Shown in pieces: positions 1 through 8,926 of a stretch of 64,000 bases of DNA. Source of the DNA: Sulfitobacter sabulilitoris (lineage in GTDB: Bacteria > Pseudomonadota > Alphaproteobacteria > Rhodobacterales > Rhodobacteraceae). Each line of letters begins with the position of its first letter. The first letter of the stretch is position 1. Below the pieces are notes generated by a model that was not told the origin of the DNA, made no database searches, and saw only the letters and a list, made by a program, of their open reading frames with translations. The stretch lies in assembly GCF_005887615.1 (NCBI RefSeq), contig NZ_VANS01000002.1, forward strand, positions 496,001-560,000. The letters run 5' to 3'. A program made the position numbers and the translations under genes.

Positions 1-1
1 G

Positions 2-622
2 TGCTCGGCCTGTCACGGCCTGAAATTCGTGCCGATCCGTACGCTGTCTGACGAAGGCGGCCCGGACATGCCCGAAGACCAGGTGCGGGCCTATGCCGAA
101 CGCTACGAAGTCTACGACGAGGAGATCGAAGATTTCCGGCCTGCGACGCCAGTCGACCACTTTCCCGAGTCGAGCCTGTCCAACGCGCCCGACCTGAGCC
201 TGATGGCGAAGGCGCGCGCGGGGTTTCACGGCCCCTACGGCCTTGGGATCAACCAGTTCTTCAAAGGTATGGGCGGCCCGGAATACATCGCGTCGCTTCT
301 GACCGGCTATACCGGCAAGGACAAGGAAGAGGCGGGCGCGGTTCTGTACGAAAACACCGCTTACCCCGGTGGCTGGATTGCAATGGCGCCGCCGCTGTAT
401 GACGGTGCGGTTGACTTCATCGACGGCCACGAAAATGACGTCGAAGCATTGTCGAAAGACGTTGCCGCCTTTCTGACATGGACCGCGGAGCCCAAGATGA
501 TGGCGCGCAAGCAGGCGGGTTTCGTCGGCGTCGTGTTCCTGACCTTGCTGTCGGTTCTGTTGTACCTCACGAACAAGCGGATCTGGGCGCCGGTCAAGGG
601 CAAGGGCAAGAAGACCTCCTGA
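2..622 (+). CDS. petC: Cytochrome c1, C-terminal part (5' end outside window)
   Basis: This is the membrane-anchored c-type heme subunit of the cytochrome bc1 complex, which passes electrons from the Rieske protein to soluble cytochrome c. The reading frame is open from base 2 and starts with CSACHGLKF, the CxxCH heme-attachment motif, so only the first part of the gene is missing. The acidic loop after the heme site, the PKMMARKQ segment before the membrane (the second Met is a candidate axial ligand) and one C-terminal transmembrane helix ([17 protein letters not shown]) followed by a basic tail all fit the family. The other bc1 genes (Rieske protein and cytochrome b) would normally lie upstream, outside the window. 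A strong terminator follows 25 bases after the stop, so this is the end of the operon. Confidence 0.95.
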   Translation, partial: CSACHGLKFVPIRTLSDEGGPDMPEDQVRAYAERYEVYDEEIEDFRPATPVDHFPESSLSNAPDLSLMAKARAGFHGPYGLGINQFFKGMGGPEYIASLLTGYTGKDKEEAGAVLYENTAYPGGWIAMAPPLYDGAVDFIDGHENDVEALSKDVAAFLTWTAEPKMMARKQAGFVGVVFLTLLSVLLYLTNKRIWAPVKGKGKKTS

Positions 623-646
623 CCGCTGCCGGTATCGTGAACATCA

Positions 647-680
647 AAAACCCCCCATGCCGAAAGACATGGGGGGTTTT
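647..680 (+). terminator. Rho-independent terminator after petC
   Basis: A 13-bp perfect stem, AAAACCCCCCATG paired with CATGGGGGGTTTT around an 8-base loop, runs directly into a T-rich stretch. It lies 25 bases after the petC stop codon. The A-stem/T-stem symmetry means it could also stop transcripts arriving from the minus strand. Confidence 0.9.
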
Positions 681-901
681 CTTTGTCTGCACCGCGCATG
701 GCAGGCTAATAACAGACTCTTGGGGATGAGATGAAATAAGTCTCCTGACCGCTTCGCACCCCTTCATGGGACGAACCCAGAGCGTCAAACGCAACTCTCG
801 TCGATCCCCTTCCGATTATCGCTTGCAGGCCAAGACACTGGACCGTTCTATTCTCCACTCACTTGCAATGAGTAGACACTGCCGTGATCAGATCGCCGTG
901 T

Positions 902-919
902 ATGTGATCAAGATCACAT
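902..919. promoter_or_regulatory. Perfect CRP-type palindrome in a convergent gap
   Basis: The 18-base sequence ATGTGATCAAGATCACAT is a perfect inverted repeat (8-bp arms, central AA). It matches the E. coli CRP consensus TGTGA-N6-TCACA exactly. A second half site, GTGATCA at 884-890, lies exactly 20 bp upstream of the same half site at 904-910. The dyad sits only 7 bases past the stop of the Crp/Fnr-family gene, in the 681-925 gap between two convergent genes, so no annotated start codon lies next to it. Apart from this and a weak dyad at 857-873 (ACTCA/TGAGT) I see nothing else in that gap. Confidence 0.6.
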
Positions 920-925
920 CAAAGG

Positions 926-1600
926 TCAGATTCGTTGAAAATCTGATATTTTCTGCAGCGCATCGCGATTCAGAACCCGTAATCCCCCCCGGCTGGCGTC
1001 GATGACACCGTCGTTTTTCCAGGTGGATATGGTTTTCGATACGGCCTCGCGGGTGGCCCCGACGAAGTTGGCCAGATCGGATTGCGACAACGGCAGATCG
1101 GCCTTTTCCTCTGCGTTCGGGACGGTCAGGTGCAGGATCTTTCGTGCCAAACGCGCAGGCAGCGGCAAAAAGACCTGTTCGTTCAACTGCGTGCTCATCC
1201 AGCGCAGGCGTTCACCGGCGAGCTGGATCAGATCGACGGCAAGATCGGGCGTATGGCGCACGGCACGCAGCACATCGGCGTTTCGGACGATGCGCAATTG
1301 GGTCCGTTCAAGGGCCGTTGCCGTTGCCGTGCGCGGGCCCGGATCGAACAATGCAATCTCGCCAAAGAGCGCCCCGGCCCACATCACGTCGAGCGACAGC
1401 TTGCGCCCTTCGCGCGACAGCACGCTGAATTCGACCGAACCGCTGATGATTACACACAGCGAATCGCCATCGTCGCCCATTTCAAACAGAACGTCGCCTT
1501 TTGACAGCGTGACATCGGTGGCTAGGCCATCCAGCATGTCGCGCAGGTCATCGGATGCGGCGGCCAGAAAACCGGTCTTGGGAAGGGGCGAACGGATCAT
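926..1600 (-). CDS. Crp/Fnr family transcriptional regulator
   Basis: The 224-residue protein has an N-terminal cyclic-nucleotide-binding fold (about residues 5-125) with SGSVEFSVLSREGRKLSLDV and LFGEIALFDPGPRTATATA, corresponding to the phosphate-binding-cassette region. A C-terminal winged helix (about 145-220) contains the recognition region LSQSDLANFVGATREAVSKTI. No N-terminal FNR-type cysteine cluster is present, so oxygen sensing through an Fe-S cluster is unlikely. cAMP or another ligand is possible but not shown. I chose the ATG at 1600 because GAAGAG precedes it; an in-frame TTG at 1615 would add five residues. The gene stands alone between two gaps. A CRP-like palindrome lies just beyond its stop codon. 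Confidence 0.85.
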   Translation of the reverse strand: MIRSPLPKTGFLAAASDDLRDMLDGLATDVTLSKGDVLFEMGDDGDSLCVIISGSVEFSVLSREGRKLSLDVMWAGALFGEIALFDPGPRTATATALERTQLRIVRNADVLRAVRHTPDLAVDLIQLAGERLRWMSTQLNEQVFLPLPARLARKILHLTVPNAEEKADLPLSQSDLANFVGATREAVSKTISTWKNDGVIDASRGGLRVLNRDALQKISDFQRI

Positions 1601-1814
1601 GATCAAGCTCTTCAAATTATTACCACGCAGCCTACCCGCAGCGCGGGAAAAACGTAAGTGAATACAGACAGATCTTCAGAGCGATTTCGTCAGTTCCCCC
1701 GTGACCTCTTCTCTTGGCGGGTATCAACGCCGACAAGTGCCGCCCACAGGTCGTCGCTGTCGCGGCATTGGGCGAACCTGTCTTGCCCGGCGGGCTTTGC
1801 GACCGACGTGGCGG

Positions 1815-3068
1815 TCAGGCCGTCAGCCGTGCACCGTGCCGCCCCGTTATCTTGGCGGTCACGATCTTGCCTTCGGGCTGGGGCGCGTCAAAGCCCACTT
1901 CGGTGAATTGCTCTGTCCGGCCCATCGTGGAGTTTTCCATCAGGATGTGATGCGTCTTTCCCTGCTGTGCCGCCAGATGCCGCGCGACCTGCGCGTCGCC
2001 CGCGGCTCTCAGTCGCGCGGCGCGGGTCTTGATCGTCCTTCCGTCCACGGGGGGCATCCGCGCGGCGGGGGTGCCGGGCCGGGCCGAATAGGGGAACACA
2101 TGCAGCCAGGTCAGATCGCAGTCCTGCACCAGCTTGAGCGAATTCTCGAACATCGCTTCGGTCTCGGTCGGGAAGCCCGCTATGATGTCGGCGCCGAAGG
2201 TCATATCGGGGCGCAGTTTTCGCGACTCGGTGGCAAAGGCAATGGCGTCGTCGCGCAAATGACGCCGCTTCATCCGCTTGAGAATCATGTCGTCGCCGTG
2301 CTGCAACGACAGGTGCAGGTGCGGCATCAGCCGTGGTTCGGTGGCGATCGCCTGCATCAGGTTGTCGTCCACTTCTATGCTGTCGATGCTGCTGATGCGC
2401 AGGCGCGGCAGGTCGGACACCAGCCGCAGGATGCGCATCACGAGATCGCCAAGCTTGGGTGCGGCAGGAAGGTCGGCGCCCCAGCTTGTCAGGTCCACGC
2501 CCGTCAGGACGACTTCGTTATAGCCGCGGTCCACCAGCCGCTTGATCTGGTCCACGACCACACCCGCGGGCACCGACCGCGAATTACCGCGGCCATAGGG
2601 GATGATGCAAAAGGTGCAGCGGTGGTCGCAGCCGTTTTGCACTTGCACATATGCGCGGCTGCGGGTGCCGAAACCGTCGATCAGATGGCCGGCGGTTTCG
2701 GTGACCGACATGATGTCGTCAACCTGGACCGCCTCTGTCTCCCCGATGAAATCGGCGGCGAGCCCCTTCCACGTCGCACCCTGCATCTTTTCGGTGTTGC
2801 CGATGACGGCGTCGACCTCGGGCATCGCGGTGAATGTCTCTGGTTCCGTCTGTGCGGCGCATCCCGTCACGATCAGCCGCGCGCCGGGATGATCGCGGCG
2901 CAGGCGGCGGATATCCTGCCGGGCCTTGCGCACCGCTTCCGCAGTGACGGCACAGGTGTTGACGATCACGGCGTTTTCGACACCTGCGGCAGCGGCAAGA
3001 TCCTTCATCGCTTCGGTCTCATAGGCATTCAGGCGGCAGCCAAGGGTGGAAAACACCGGTGCGGTCAT
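1815..3068 (-). CDS. mtaB: tRNA (N6-threonylcarbamoyladenosine37) methylthiotransferase MtaB
   Basis: This radical-SAM enzyme adds a methylthio group to t6A37 of tRNAs that read ANN codons. The 417-residue protein has the N-terminal methylthiotransferase domain ([25 protein letters not shown] and [11 protein letters not shown] supply the three cluster cysteines). The radical SAM motif follows in [16 protein letters not shown] (CxxxCxxC), then [17 protein letters not shown], and a short TRAM-like C-terminal end. It starts at an ATG that overlaps the TGA of dapF (ATGA), so the two are probably translated together; longer starts would run deep into dapF. The CRLNAYE and RMKRRH signatures favour MtaB over MiaB or RimO. 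Confidence 0.92.
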   Translation of the reverse strand: MTAPVFSTLGCRLNAYETEAMKDLAAAAGVENAVIVNTCAVTAEAVRKARQDIRRLRRDHPGARLIVTGCAAQTEPETFTAMPEVDAVIGNTEKMQGATWKGLAADFIGETEAVQVDDIMSVTETAGHLIDGFGTRSRAYVQVQNGCDHRCTFCIIPYGRGNSRSVPAGVVVDQIKRLVDRGYNEVVLTGVDLTSWGADLPAAPKLGDLVMRILRLVSDLPRLRISSIDSIEVDDNLMQAIATEPRLMPHLHLSLQHGDDMILKRMKRRHLRDDAIAFATESRKLRPDMTFGADIIAGFPTETEAMFENSLKLVQDCDLTWLHVFPYSARPGTPAARMPPVDGRTIKTRAARLRAAGDAQVARHLAAQQGKTHHILMENSTMGRTEQFTEVGFDAPQPEGKIVTAKITGRHGARLTA

Positions 3069-3913
3069 TGCGCGATCTCCGCCAGGAACGCGGCCGTCAC
3101 GACGCCGTCGAACACATGCGCGGTGGGCCCGGTCATCCACACGCCGTCGTCGCGCCAGTCGATGCCAAGCGTGCCGCCATCCAGATCCACCCGCACGGTG
3201 CGCCCCGTCAGGCCCCGACGCGCGGCAGCCACCGCCGTGGCACAGCTCGACGATCCGGAGGCCAATGTCACGCCGACGCCGCGCTCCCAGACCCGGATCC
3301 GGATATGGTCGGGGCCGACGATCTGCGCCACCTGTACATTCGTGCGCTGCGGAAACAGCGGGTGATGCTCATGGGCCGCGCCAAAGCCAGGCAGGTCCAC
3401 GGCCTCGGCGTCGCTGACAAAGAAGGTGCAATGCGGATTGCCCATTCCGGTGGCCGTCGGCGTTCCGTCGATGGGCAATTCCAACGTGTCCATCTCGCGC
3501 GCCAGCGGCACCTCTGCCCAGTCAAGCTGCGGCTGACCCATATTGACCGCGGTCAGCCCGCCGCCCATGTCCTGCGCCAGCAGATTGCCACGATCGGTCG
3601 TCAGGTGCAGCTGCGTCTTGCCGGTTTCCTCCATCACCCGGCGCGCGATGCAGCGGGTTGCGTTGCCACAGGCCGCCGACAGCGATCCGTCGGCATTGAA
3701 AAAGGTCAGATGCACATCGCCGAGGCCCTCACGCGTCATCAGCGCCAGCTGGTCGAACCCAACGCCCCGATGCCGGTCACCCAAGGCGCGCGCAAGCGCC
3801 GGCGTGACGTCGATGCGGTGCATGCGACCGTCGAGCACGACAAAGTCGTTGCCCAGCCCGTGCATCTTCATGAAGGGTAAAGTGGTGTGAATATCCTCAA
3901 GCATTTCGCGCAT
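3065..3913 (-). CDS. dapF: Diaminopimelate epimerase
   Basis: DapF converts LL- to meso-diaminopimelate in the lysine and peptidoglycan pathway. The 282-residue protein shows the N-terminal signature [13 protein letters not shown] and both active-site cysteines, in [12 protein letters not shown] and in [15 protein letters not shown], one in each half of the two-fold pseudo-symmetric fold. The start could be the ATG at 3913 or the one at 3904; neither has a strong ribosome site, so the first few residues are uncertain. Its stop codon overlaps the mtaB start, giving a two-gene operon read toward lower coordinates. Confidence 0.95.
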   Translation of the reverse strand: MREMLEDIHTTLPFMKMHGLGNDFVVLDGRMHRIDVTPALARALGDRHRGVGFDQLALMTREGLGDVHLTFFNADGSLSAACGNATRCIARRVMEETGKTQLHLTTDRGNLLAQDMGGGLTAVNMGQPQLDWAEVPLAREMDTLELPIDGTPTATGMGNPHCTFFVSDAEAVDLPGFGAAHEHHPLFPQRTNVQVAQIVGPDHIRIRVWERGVGVTLASGSSSCATAVAAARRGLTGRTVRVDLDGGTLGIDWRDDGVWMTGPTAHVFDGVVTAAFLAEIAQ

Positions 3914-4008
3914 ATAACGCCGCCCGGCAGACTATTCCAGCCCGTAGCCCAGAAACTTGGGATTAAGGGCTTGACCCTATCGCGCCAGCTTTCTAGTAAG
4001 CCGCCAGT

Positions 4009-4084
4009 GGGCCTGTAGCTCAGTTGGTAGAGCAACTGACTTTTAATCAGTAGGTCTCCGGTTCGAACCCGGACGGGCTCACCA
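4009..4084 (+). tRNA. tRNA-Lys (UUU anticodon)
   Basis: The 76-base cloverleaf includes an encoded CCA. The acceptor stem GGGCCTG pairs with CGGGCTC (two G-T wobbles), the D arm is GCTCAGTTGGTAGAGC, the anticodon loop CTTTTAA carries TTT at 4042-4044, and the T arm contains GGTTCGAACC. The CCA runs into a pyrimidine-rich tract typical of a tRNA trailer. Confidence 0.97.
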
Positions 4085-4117
4085 CTTTTCTTTTCCCTCA
4101 TGGCGCCTCAGGCACCG

Positions 4118-4888
4118 TTAACCGTTGCGCCCGTCGAAGCGTCTGACCGTGATTCCGGCATCCTCCAGCGACTTGCGGACAGACTGCGCGATCTGCACGG
4201 CGGTGGGCGTGTCGCCGTGCAGGCAGATGGTGTCCACCGGCGTGTCGATGCGCTTGCCCGATTCGGTGATGATCGCACCGGCCTGCACCATTTCGACCAT
4301 GCGCTTGCCCGCGATGACGGGATCGTGGATCACCGCCCCGGGCTTGCTGCGGTCCACGAGTGTCGCGTCGTCGTTATAAGCGCGATCGGCAAAGATCTCT
4401 CCGGCCCATGTGCACCCCAGCGCGCGCACCGCTTGTTCCTGCGCGGTGCCAGACAGCACCATGACGATCAGGTCGGGCGCCACGCTCAGCGCCGCGTCAT
4501 AGCAGTCGCGCGCCAGCAGCTCGTCCTCCGACGCCATGTTGGCAAGCGCGCCGTGCAGTTTCAAATGACGCACGTGGGCGCCGACCGCCCGCGCCATCCC
4601 GACCGACGCGGCAACCTGATAGCGGACCTGATTTTGCAGCATGCCGCGCGGAACCTGCATCCTCAGACGGCCAAAGCCCTGAAGGTCGGTGAACCCGGGA
4701 TGCGCGCCGATGCCGACATCGTTGTCGGTGGCCATGCGCATGGTGGCGGCCATCACGTCGGGATCGCCCGCATGCCCGCCACAGGCGATATTGGCCGAGG
4801 TGACGGTTTTCAAAAGGGCGGCATCGTCGCCCATGACCCAAGGGCCAAAGCTTTCGCCCATATCGGCATTCAGATCTACGCGGGTCAT
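4118..4888 (-). CDS. pxpA: 5-oxoprolinase subunit PxpA (LamB/YcsF family)
   Basis: PxpA works with the PxpBC complex to open 5-oxoproline (pyroglutamate) to glutamate at the expense of ATP. The 256-residue protein carries the full LamB/YcsF signature: VDLNADMGESFG at the N-terminus, SANIACGGHAGDP, GAHPGFTDLQGFGRR-like GFGRLRM, VRHLKLHGALANM and VDTICLHGDTPTAV. Its start codon overlaps the stop of pxpC (ATGA), so it is the last gene of a tightly coupled pxpB-pxpC-pxpA set. No strong terminator was seen in the 33 bases between its end and the tRNA-Lys gene on the other strand. Confidence 0.93.
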   Translation of the reverse strand: MTRVDLNADMGESFGPWVMGDDAALLKTVTSANIACGGHAGDPDVMAATMRMATDNDVGIGAHPGFTDLQGFGRLRMQVPRGMLQNQVRYQVAASVGMARAVGAHVRHLKLHGALANMASEDELLARDCYDAALSVAPDLIVMVLSGTAQEQAVRALGCTWAGEIFADRAYNDDATLVDRSKPGAVIHDPVIAGKRMVEMVQAGAIITESGKRIDTPVDTICLHGDTPTAVQIAQSVRKSLEDAGITVRRFDGRNG

Positions 4889-5928
4889 GGTGTGGGTTCC
4901 TCGGTCAGGGTGGCAAATGGGTCGGCCATCGCGGACACGACGCCGCCGACCAGTTGGTAGGACAGCAGATCACGAATGTCGCGGGGGTTGCGCACCAGCG
5001 GGCGCACCTGTCCGGCCAGGGTCTTGATCTCGGTCCGGGCGCGTGCGGTGATCTGGGCGGCCTCCTCGGGCGTGACAAAGGCGAACCGAAGCGCGGTGCC
5101 TGCCTGCGCCTGTGCGATGCGCGGCAGATCGCAGGGGATCACCGTTCCGATTCGCGGATAGCCCCCTGTTGTCTGGCATTCGCACATCAATACGAAGGGC
5201 GCGCCGTCGCCGGTGATCTGGATGTCGCCGGGCACGATCACCTCGGACACGATGCTCAGCGTATCTGCGGCAAAGAAACCGTCGCCGGGCTGATCCATCC
5301 GCACACCCATTCGGTTGCCACGCGCGTCGCGCCGAAATTCGGTGGCTTCGAACCGGTTTTGCGTCTCGGGTGTGAATTCGTCGGTCTGCATGCTTGGCAC
5401 GATACGCACCGCCCCGCCGCCGAACCGGTCGACCGGCGTAAGCACGTTGCCGGTCGCACCGCCGTTGTCGGCGCCGATGGGAAGGCTGGTGCCGGCCTCC
5501 AGCACCGATCCGATCCCGGCGCTCAGGTGACTGGCGCGCGCACCCAGCAGGACGGGCGTATCGAATCCGCCCCCCACGTGCAGATAGCCATAGGCCCCGG
5601 TCTGTGCGCCGCCGATGGTCAGGCGCGCGCCGGCGGGCAACAGATGGCTGGCATTCCAGACGACCGGATCGTCGTCGATCTTTGCGGACATGCGTGCGCC
5701 GGTCAGCGCGATTCGTGTGTCGGCGCTCGCCTCAAAGGTGCCACCCATGCCGGGCATCTCGATCGCGGCCAGCATGGCGGACTGGCCCAGCAACGCCGCG
5801 CCCTCGTGCAGGGCCACCGGATCGGCGGCCCCGCCTTGGGTCAGGCCCTGCGACAGGTAGCCGGGGCGCCCCATGTCCTGCACCGACACGCCGGGACCGG
5901 CGGTCAGGATGGTCAGTGTGCGGCTCAT
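4885..5928 (-). CDS. pxpC: 5-oxoprolinase subunit PxpC (biotin-dependent carboxyltransferase-like family)
   Basis: This is the partner of PxpB in the ATP-dependent 5-oxoproline-opening complex, related to allophanate hydrolase subunit 2 and KipA. The 347-residue protein shows the family opening LTILTAGPGVSVQDMGRPGYL, GGAADPVALHEG, the middle HVGGGFDTPVLLGARAS and the C-terminal QTTGGYPRIGTVIPCDLPRIAQ. The ATG at 5928 is preceded by a GGAGG ribosome site and overlaps the pxpB stop, so I reject the longer frame that begins upstream. It also overlaps the next gene, pxpA, by ATGA. Confidence 0.93.
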   Translation of the reverse strand: MSRTLTILTAGPGVSVQDMGRPGYLSQGLTQGGAADPVALHEGAALLGQSAMLAAIEMPGMGGTFEASADTRIALTGARMSAKIDDDPVVWNASHLLPAGARLTIGGAQTGAYGYLHVGGGFDTPVLLGARASHLSAGIGSVLEAGTSLPIGADNGGATGNVLTPVDRFGGGAVRIVPSMQTDEFTPETQNRFEATEFRRDARGNRMGVRMDQPGDGFFAADTLSIVSEVIVPGDIQITGDGAPFVLMCECQTTGGYPRIGTVIPCDLPRIAQAQAGTALRFAFVTPEEAAQITARARTEIKTLAGQVRPLVRNPRDIRDLLSYQLVGGVVSAMADPFATLTEEPTP

Positions 5929-6671
5929 GCGATGTCCTCCCAAGTGGCGCCGCCATTGCCGCTGTCGTCATGCTTGCGGATATGGTCAAGCTCGGCGCGG
6001 TCGATGGCAGGAAAGGACAGCTCGTCCCCCGGCGACAGGGCAAAGGGCGTTTCGCTTTCGGGACGGAAGGTCTTGAACGCGGTCTGGCCCACGTGTCGCC
6101 ATCCGGTCGGCGAGGCGTTTGTGAAGATGATGAGCTGCCTGATCGCGACCACCAGCGCACCCTGCGGCACGCTTTTGGTCAGCCCCTGCTGTCGCGGGAT
6201 GTTCCAATGGTCCGGCAATTCGCCCATGTAGGGCTGGCCGGGGGCAAAGCCGATGGTCAGCACGCGCACACGGGCTTGCGACAGGTCCGTGATGGCGGTG
6301 TCGGCATCCACACCGGCGGCTTGCGCGGCCTCTTCGAGTTGGGGCGCCAGATCGGTGCCATAAAGCGTCGGAACCGACCACAGCTTGCGGCCCGAAGGCA
6401 GCGCCGCATCGTACCAGTCGCGTGTGGCCAGCAAGGCCGTCAGGCTGTCGATCATGTCCTGCGTGGGAACGGCGGCCAGATCGACGCGCAAAAAGGTCGA
6501 GACAAGCGATGTGCTGGTCTCGGCCACCTCGTCCCAGCCTTTCGCGTCGACTGCCGCCCGAAAGGCAAGTGCCGCGCGATTGGCGGGCTCTGACATGGCA
6601 GCGCCGAAACTGACCAGCAGACCGGACAGCCCGACAGTGCGAATTCGGGGAAATTCAGGGTGTTTCGTCAT
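5925..6671 (-). CDS. pxpB: 5-oxoprolinase subunit PxpB (KipI / allophanate hydrolase subunit 1 family)
   Basis: The 248-residue protein is the PxpB/KipI subunit. The recognisable core is VLTIGFAPGQPYMGELPDHWNIPRQ, a version of the family's GFxPGFPYLGGL block, followed by VPQGALVVAIRQLIIFTNASPTGWRHVGQT and SPGDELSFPAID. The first 40 residues are less conserved and could contain a later real start. It overlaps the preceding membrane-protein gene by 17 bases and the following pxpC by ATGA, so all four genes are probably one transcript. Confidence 0.9.
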   Translation of the reverse strand: MTKHPEFPRIRTVGLSGLLVSFGAAMSEPANRAALAFRAAVDAKGWDEVAETSTSLVSTFLRVDLAAVPTQDMIDSLTALLATRDWYDAALPSGRKLWSVPTLYGTDLAPQLEEAAQAAGVDADTAITDLSQARVRVLTIGFAPGQPYMGELPDHWNIPRQQGLTKSVPQGALVVAIRQLIIFTNASPTGWRHVGQTAFKTFRPESETPFALSPGDELSFPAIDRAELDHIRKHDDSGNGGATWEDIA

Positions 6672-7581
6672 TCTGCGCCTCCGGCAGATAAAGCCGACGC
6701 AACAGGATCGGCGTCAGGTACATGGGCAATTGCCAACAGCCCACAAAGATCATCAAGGGCGCCATGACGTGATCCGGCAGGGCCACGAGAAACAGCGCGA
6801 TGTTGCGATTGCCCGCGCCGATGGCAAGCGGCCCGGCCACGTGTTCCAATCGCCCCCGGCGCAGGCAGGTGAACGTCAGAACCTGAAGGCCATAGCTGAT
6901 GGCGAAGGCCAGGATCGCCCAGAGCGCCACACGCGCAGGATCGGCGTGCAAAGCGGGGCCAAGGGCCGCCATCAGCGCCACGACGATCACCGAAAAGGCC
7001 AGCACCGACAGCCCGTCGAGCGATTTGATGCGCGCGGGCGAGGGGGCGGGAAAGGCCCAGCGGCGCAGCGCGAAGCCCGCAGCGCAAGACGCCGAGATCA
7101 CCACGAGCAGACGCAGTGCGGCCGCGATCACCTGTGCCGGGTCGCCCAGCTGCGGCAGCAGCCACAAAAGCGGCAGCACCGTCAGGGGAAAAGCGGCCGT
7201 GCCCAGAACGAGAATTTGCATCATCCGCCCCGCGTCCTGACCCAGCAGCAGCGCGAGGTTTGCGCTGCCCGAGATCGCCGGCGCCGCGGTGGCCAATACC
7301 AGCACCATTGCCACCGGCGTGCCATGCAGGCCCAGCCCCCACATTGCCGCCAGCAGCGCCAAAGGCACCCCGAGTTGCAGAACCGCCACCGATCCAAGGC
7401 CCCAGCGCAGGTCGGACAGCGCGCCCGTGGCCGCGCGCAGGCCGATGCGCAGCGACGTAATCAGCAACAGTCCGGCCACCATCTGCGGCAACCACGCGAA
7501 CAGGCTGGCAGCCAGCCCCGGCAGGGTCAGCCCCGCCAGCAGCCCGGCGATCAGGCAGGTGCGGGCATGGTCCGAGATCAT
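6655..7581 (-). CDS. BASS-like multi-pass membrane transporter in the pxp operon
   Basis: A very hydrophobic protein of about 308 residues with 9 or 10 predicted membrane segments. The layout (paired short helices, LATAAPAISGSANLALLLGQDAGRMMQILVLGTA, and AIGAGNRNIALFLVALP late in the chain) resembles the bile acid:sodium symporter (BASS/SBF) superfamily, but I cannot place it in a named subgroup. An ATG at 7581 lies 12 bases after GGAG; a TTG at 7599 would give six more residues. It lies between dctM and pxpB and overlaps pxpB. A role in moving 5-oxoproline or a breakdown product is an inference from position only. Confidence 0.7.
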   Translation of the reverse strand: MISDHARTCLIAGLLAGLTLPGLAASLFAWLPQMVAGLLLITSLRIGLRAATGALSDLRWGLGSVAVLQLGVPLALLAAMWGLGLHGTPVAMVLVLATAAPAISGSANLALLLGQDAGRMMQILVLGTAAFPLTVLPLLWLLPQLGDPAQVIAAALRLLVVISASCAAGFALRRWAFPAPSPARIKSLDGLSVLAFSVIVVALMAALGPALHADPARVALWAILAFAISYGLQVLTFTCLRRGRLEHVAGPLAIGAGNRNIALFLVALPDHVMAPLMIFVGCWQLPMYLTPILLRRLYLPEAQNDETP

Positions 7582-7611
7582 CCATAGGAAACGCTCCAAT
7601 TCAGGCAGGCT

Positions 7612-8922
7612 CTAACCCGGCGTCTGGCGCAGGTTGTCCGGCAGCCATGTCGCCAGTTCGGGAAACCAGATCAGCACAAAGACCATCAGAACCATGATCG
7701 CGAACATCGGCAGCGCGGCCTTGGTGATATATCCCATCTCGTGTTCGGTCATGCCTTGCAGCACGAACAGGTTGAAGCCGATGGGCGGCGTGATCTGCGC
7801 CATCTCAACCACGACCACCACGAAAATACCGAACCAGATGAGGTCGATACCCGCGCTGCGCACCATCGGCTCAACGATGGCCATGGTCAGGACGACCGAC
7901 GAAATACCATCCAGAAACATACCCAGCACGATGTAAAAGACCAAAAGCGCCATCAGCAACTGGAACCGTCCCAGTTCCATCGCGGCGATGCCATCGGCCA
8001 AGGCGCGGGGCAGTCCGGTGAACCCCATCGACAGCTTCAGAAACGCAGCCCCCGCCAGGATCAGCGCGATCATGGCGGATGTGCGCATCGCCCCCATCAG
8101 GCTTTCGCGAAAAGACGTCGCGGTCAGCGACCCTTGGAACAGCGCCAGAGTCAGCGCGCCGATCACTCCGATCGCGGCGGCTTCGGTGGCGGTTGCATAG
8201 CCAAGGTACATCGACCCGATCACCACCGCGATCAGCGCGAACACCGGCAACAGGAACCGCGAATTGGCAATCTTTTCGCCAAAACTCATTCCGGTTTCGA
8301 CCGACGGATTCCAGTCTTTTGAGGTGAAGGACACCACCGCGACATAGCCCATGAACATCGCGGCCAGCAGCAGGCCGGGAAAGACGCCGGCAAAGAACAG
8401 CTTGGTGATCGATTCGTTCACCGTCACCCCATAGACGATGAGCGCAAGGCTGGGCGGGATCATCAGGCCCAGCGTGGCCGCGCCCGCCAGCGTGCCGATG
8501 ATCATCTTTTCGGGGTATCGCCGCGCCCGCAGTTCCGGGATCGACATCTTGCCCACGGTGGTCAGCGTCGCGGCAGACGACCCCGACACCGCGGCAAAGA
8601 CGGTGCAGGCCACGATATTGGTATGCACCAACCCGCCGGGAAGCCGTGCCAGCCAGGGCGAGAGGCCCTTGAACATGTCCTCGGACAGTCTTGTCCGGTA
8701 CAGGATTTCGCCCATCCAGATGAACAGCGGCAGTGCGGTCAGCGTCCAACTGCTTGAACTGGCCCAGATCGTCGTGATCATCGCATCGCCGACAGGACGG
8801 GTGGTAAACAGCTCCATCCCGACCCATGCGACACCCATCAAGGCCAGGCCGACCCAGACACCGGTGCCCAGAAGCACGAAAAGAACGATCAGGAACAGGA
8901 CGATGGCATAAATCTCGGTCAT
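7612..8922 (-). CDS. TRAP transporter large permease (DctM/SiaM type)
   Basis: The 436-residue protein is the large membrane subunit of a TRAP (tripartite ATP-independent periplasmic) transporter, which drives solute uptake with an ion gradient. It has about 12 membrane segments and conserved DctM sequences: GSSAATLTTVGKMSIPELRARRY, LAGAATLGLMIPPSLALIVYGV, TATEAAAIGVIGAL and QITPPIGFNLFVLQG. The ATG at 8922 follows GGGGAG and lies only 4 bases from the dctQ stop; the longer open frame upstream overlaps dctQ and is rejected. It forms a P-Q-M set with the next two genes. Confidence 0.93.
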   Translation of the reverse strand: MTEIYAIVLFLIVLFVLLGTGVWVGLALMGVAWVGMELFTTRPVGDAMITTIWASSSSWTLTALPLFIWMGEILYRTRLSEDMFKGLSPWLARLPGGLVHTNIVACTVFAAVSGSSAATLTTVGKMSIPELRARRYPEKMIIGTLAGAATLGLMIPPSLALIVYGVTVNESITKLFFAGVFPGLLLAAMFMGYVAVVSFTSKDWNPSVETGMSFGEKIANSRFLLPVFALIAVVIGSMYLGYATATEAAAIGVIGALTLALFQGSLTATSFRESLMGAMRTSAMIALILAGAAFLKLSMGFTGLPRALADGIAAMELGRFQLLMALLVFYIVLGMFLDGISSVVLTMAIVEPMVRSAGIDLIWFGIFVVVVVEMAQITPPIGFNLFVLQGMTEHEMGYITKAALPMFAIMVLMVFVLIWFPELATWLPDNLRQTPG

Positions 8923-8926
8923 GGCG

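Noticed and set aside
1701-3365. A 554-codon plus-strand open frame antisense to mtaB and dapF
   Set aside because: It is a GC-rich shadow frame; mtaB and dapF on the minus strand carry clear family motifs over the same bases.
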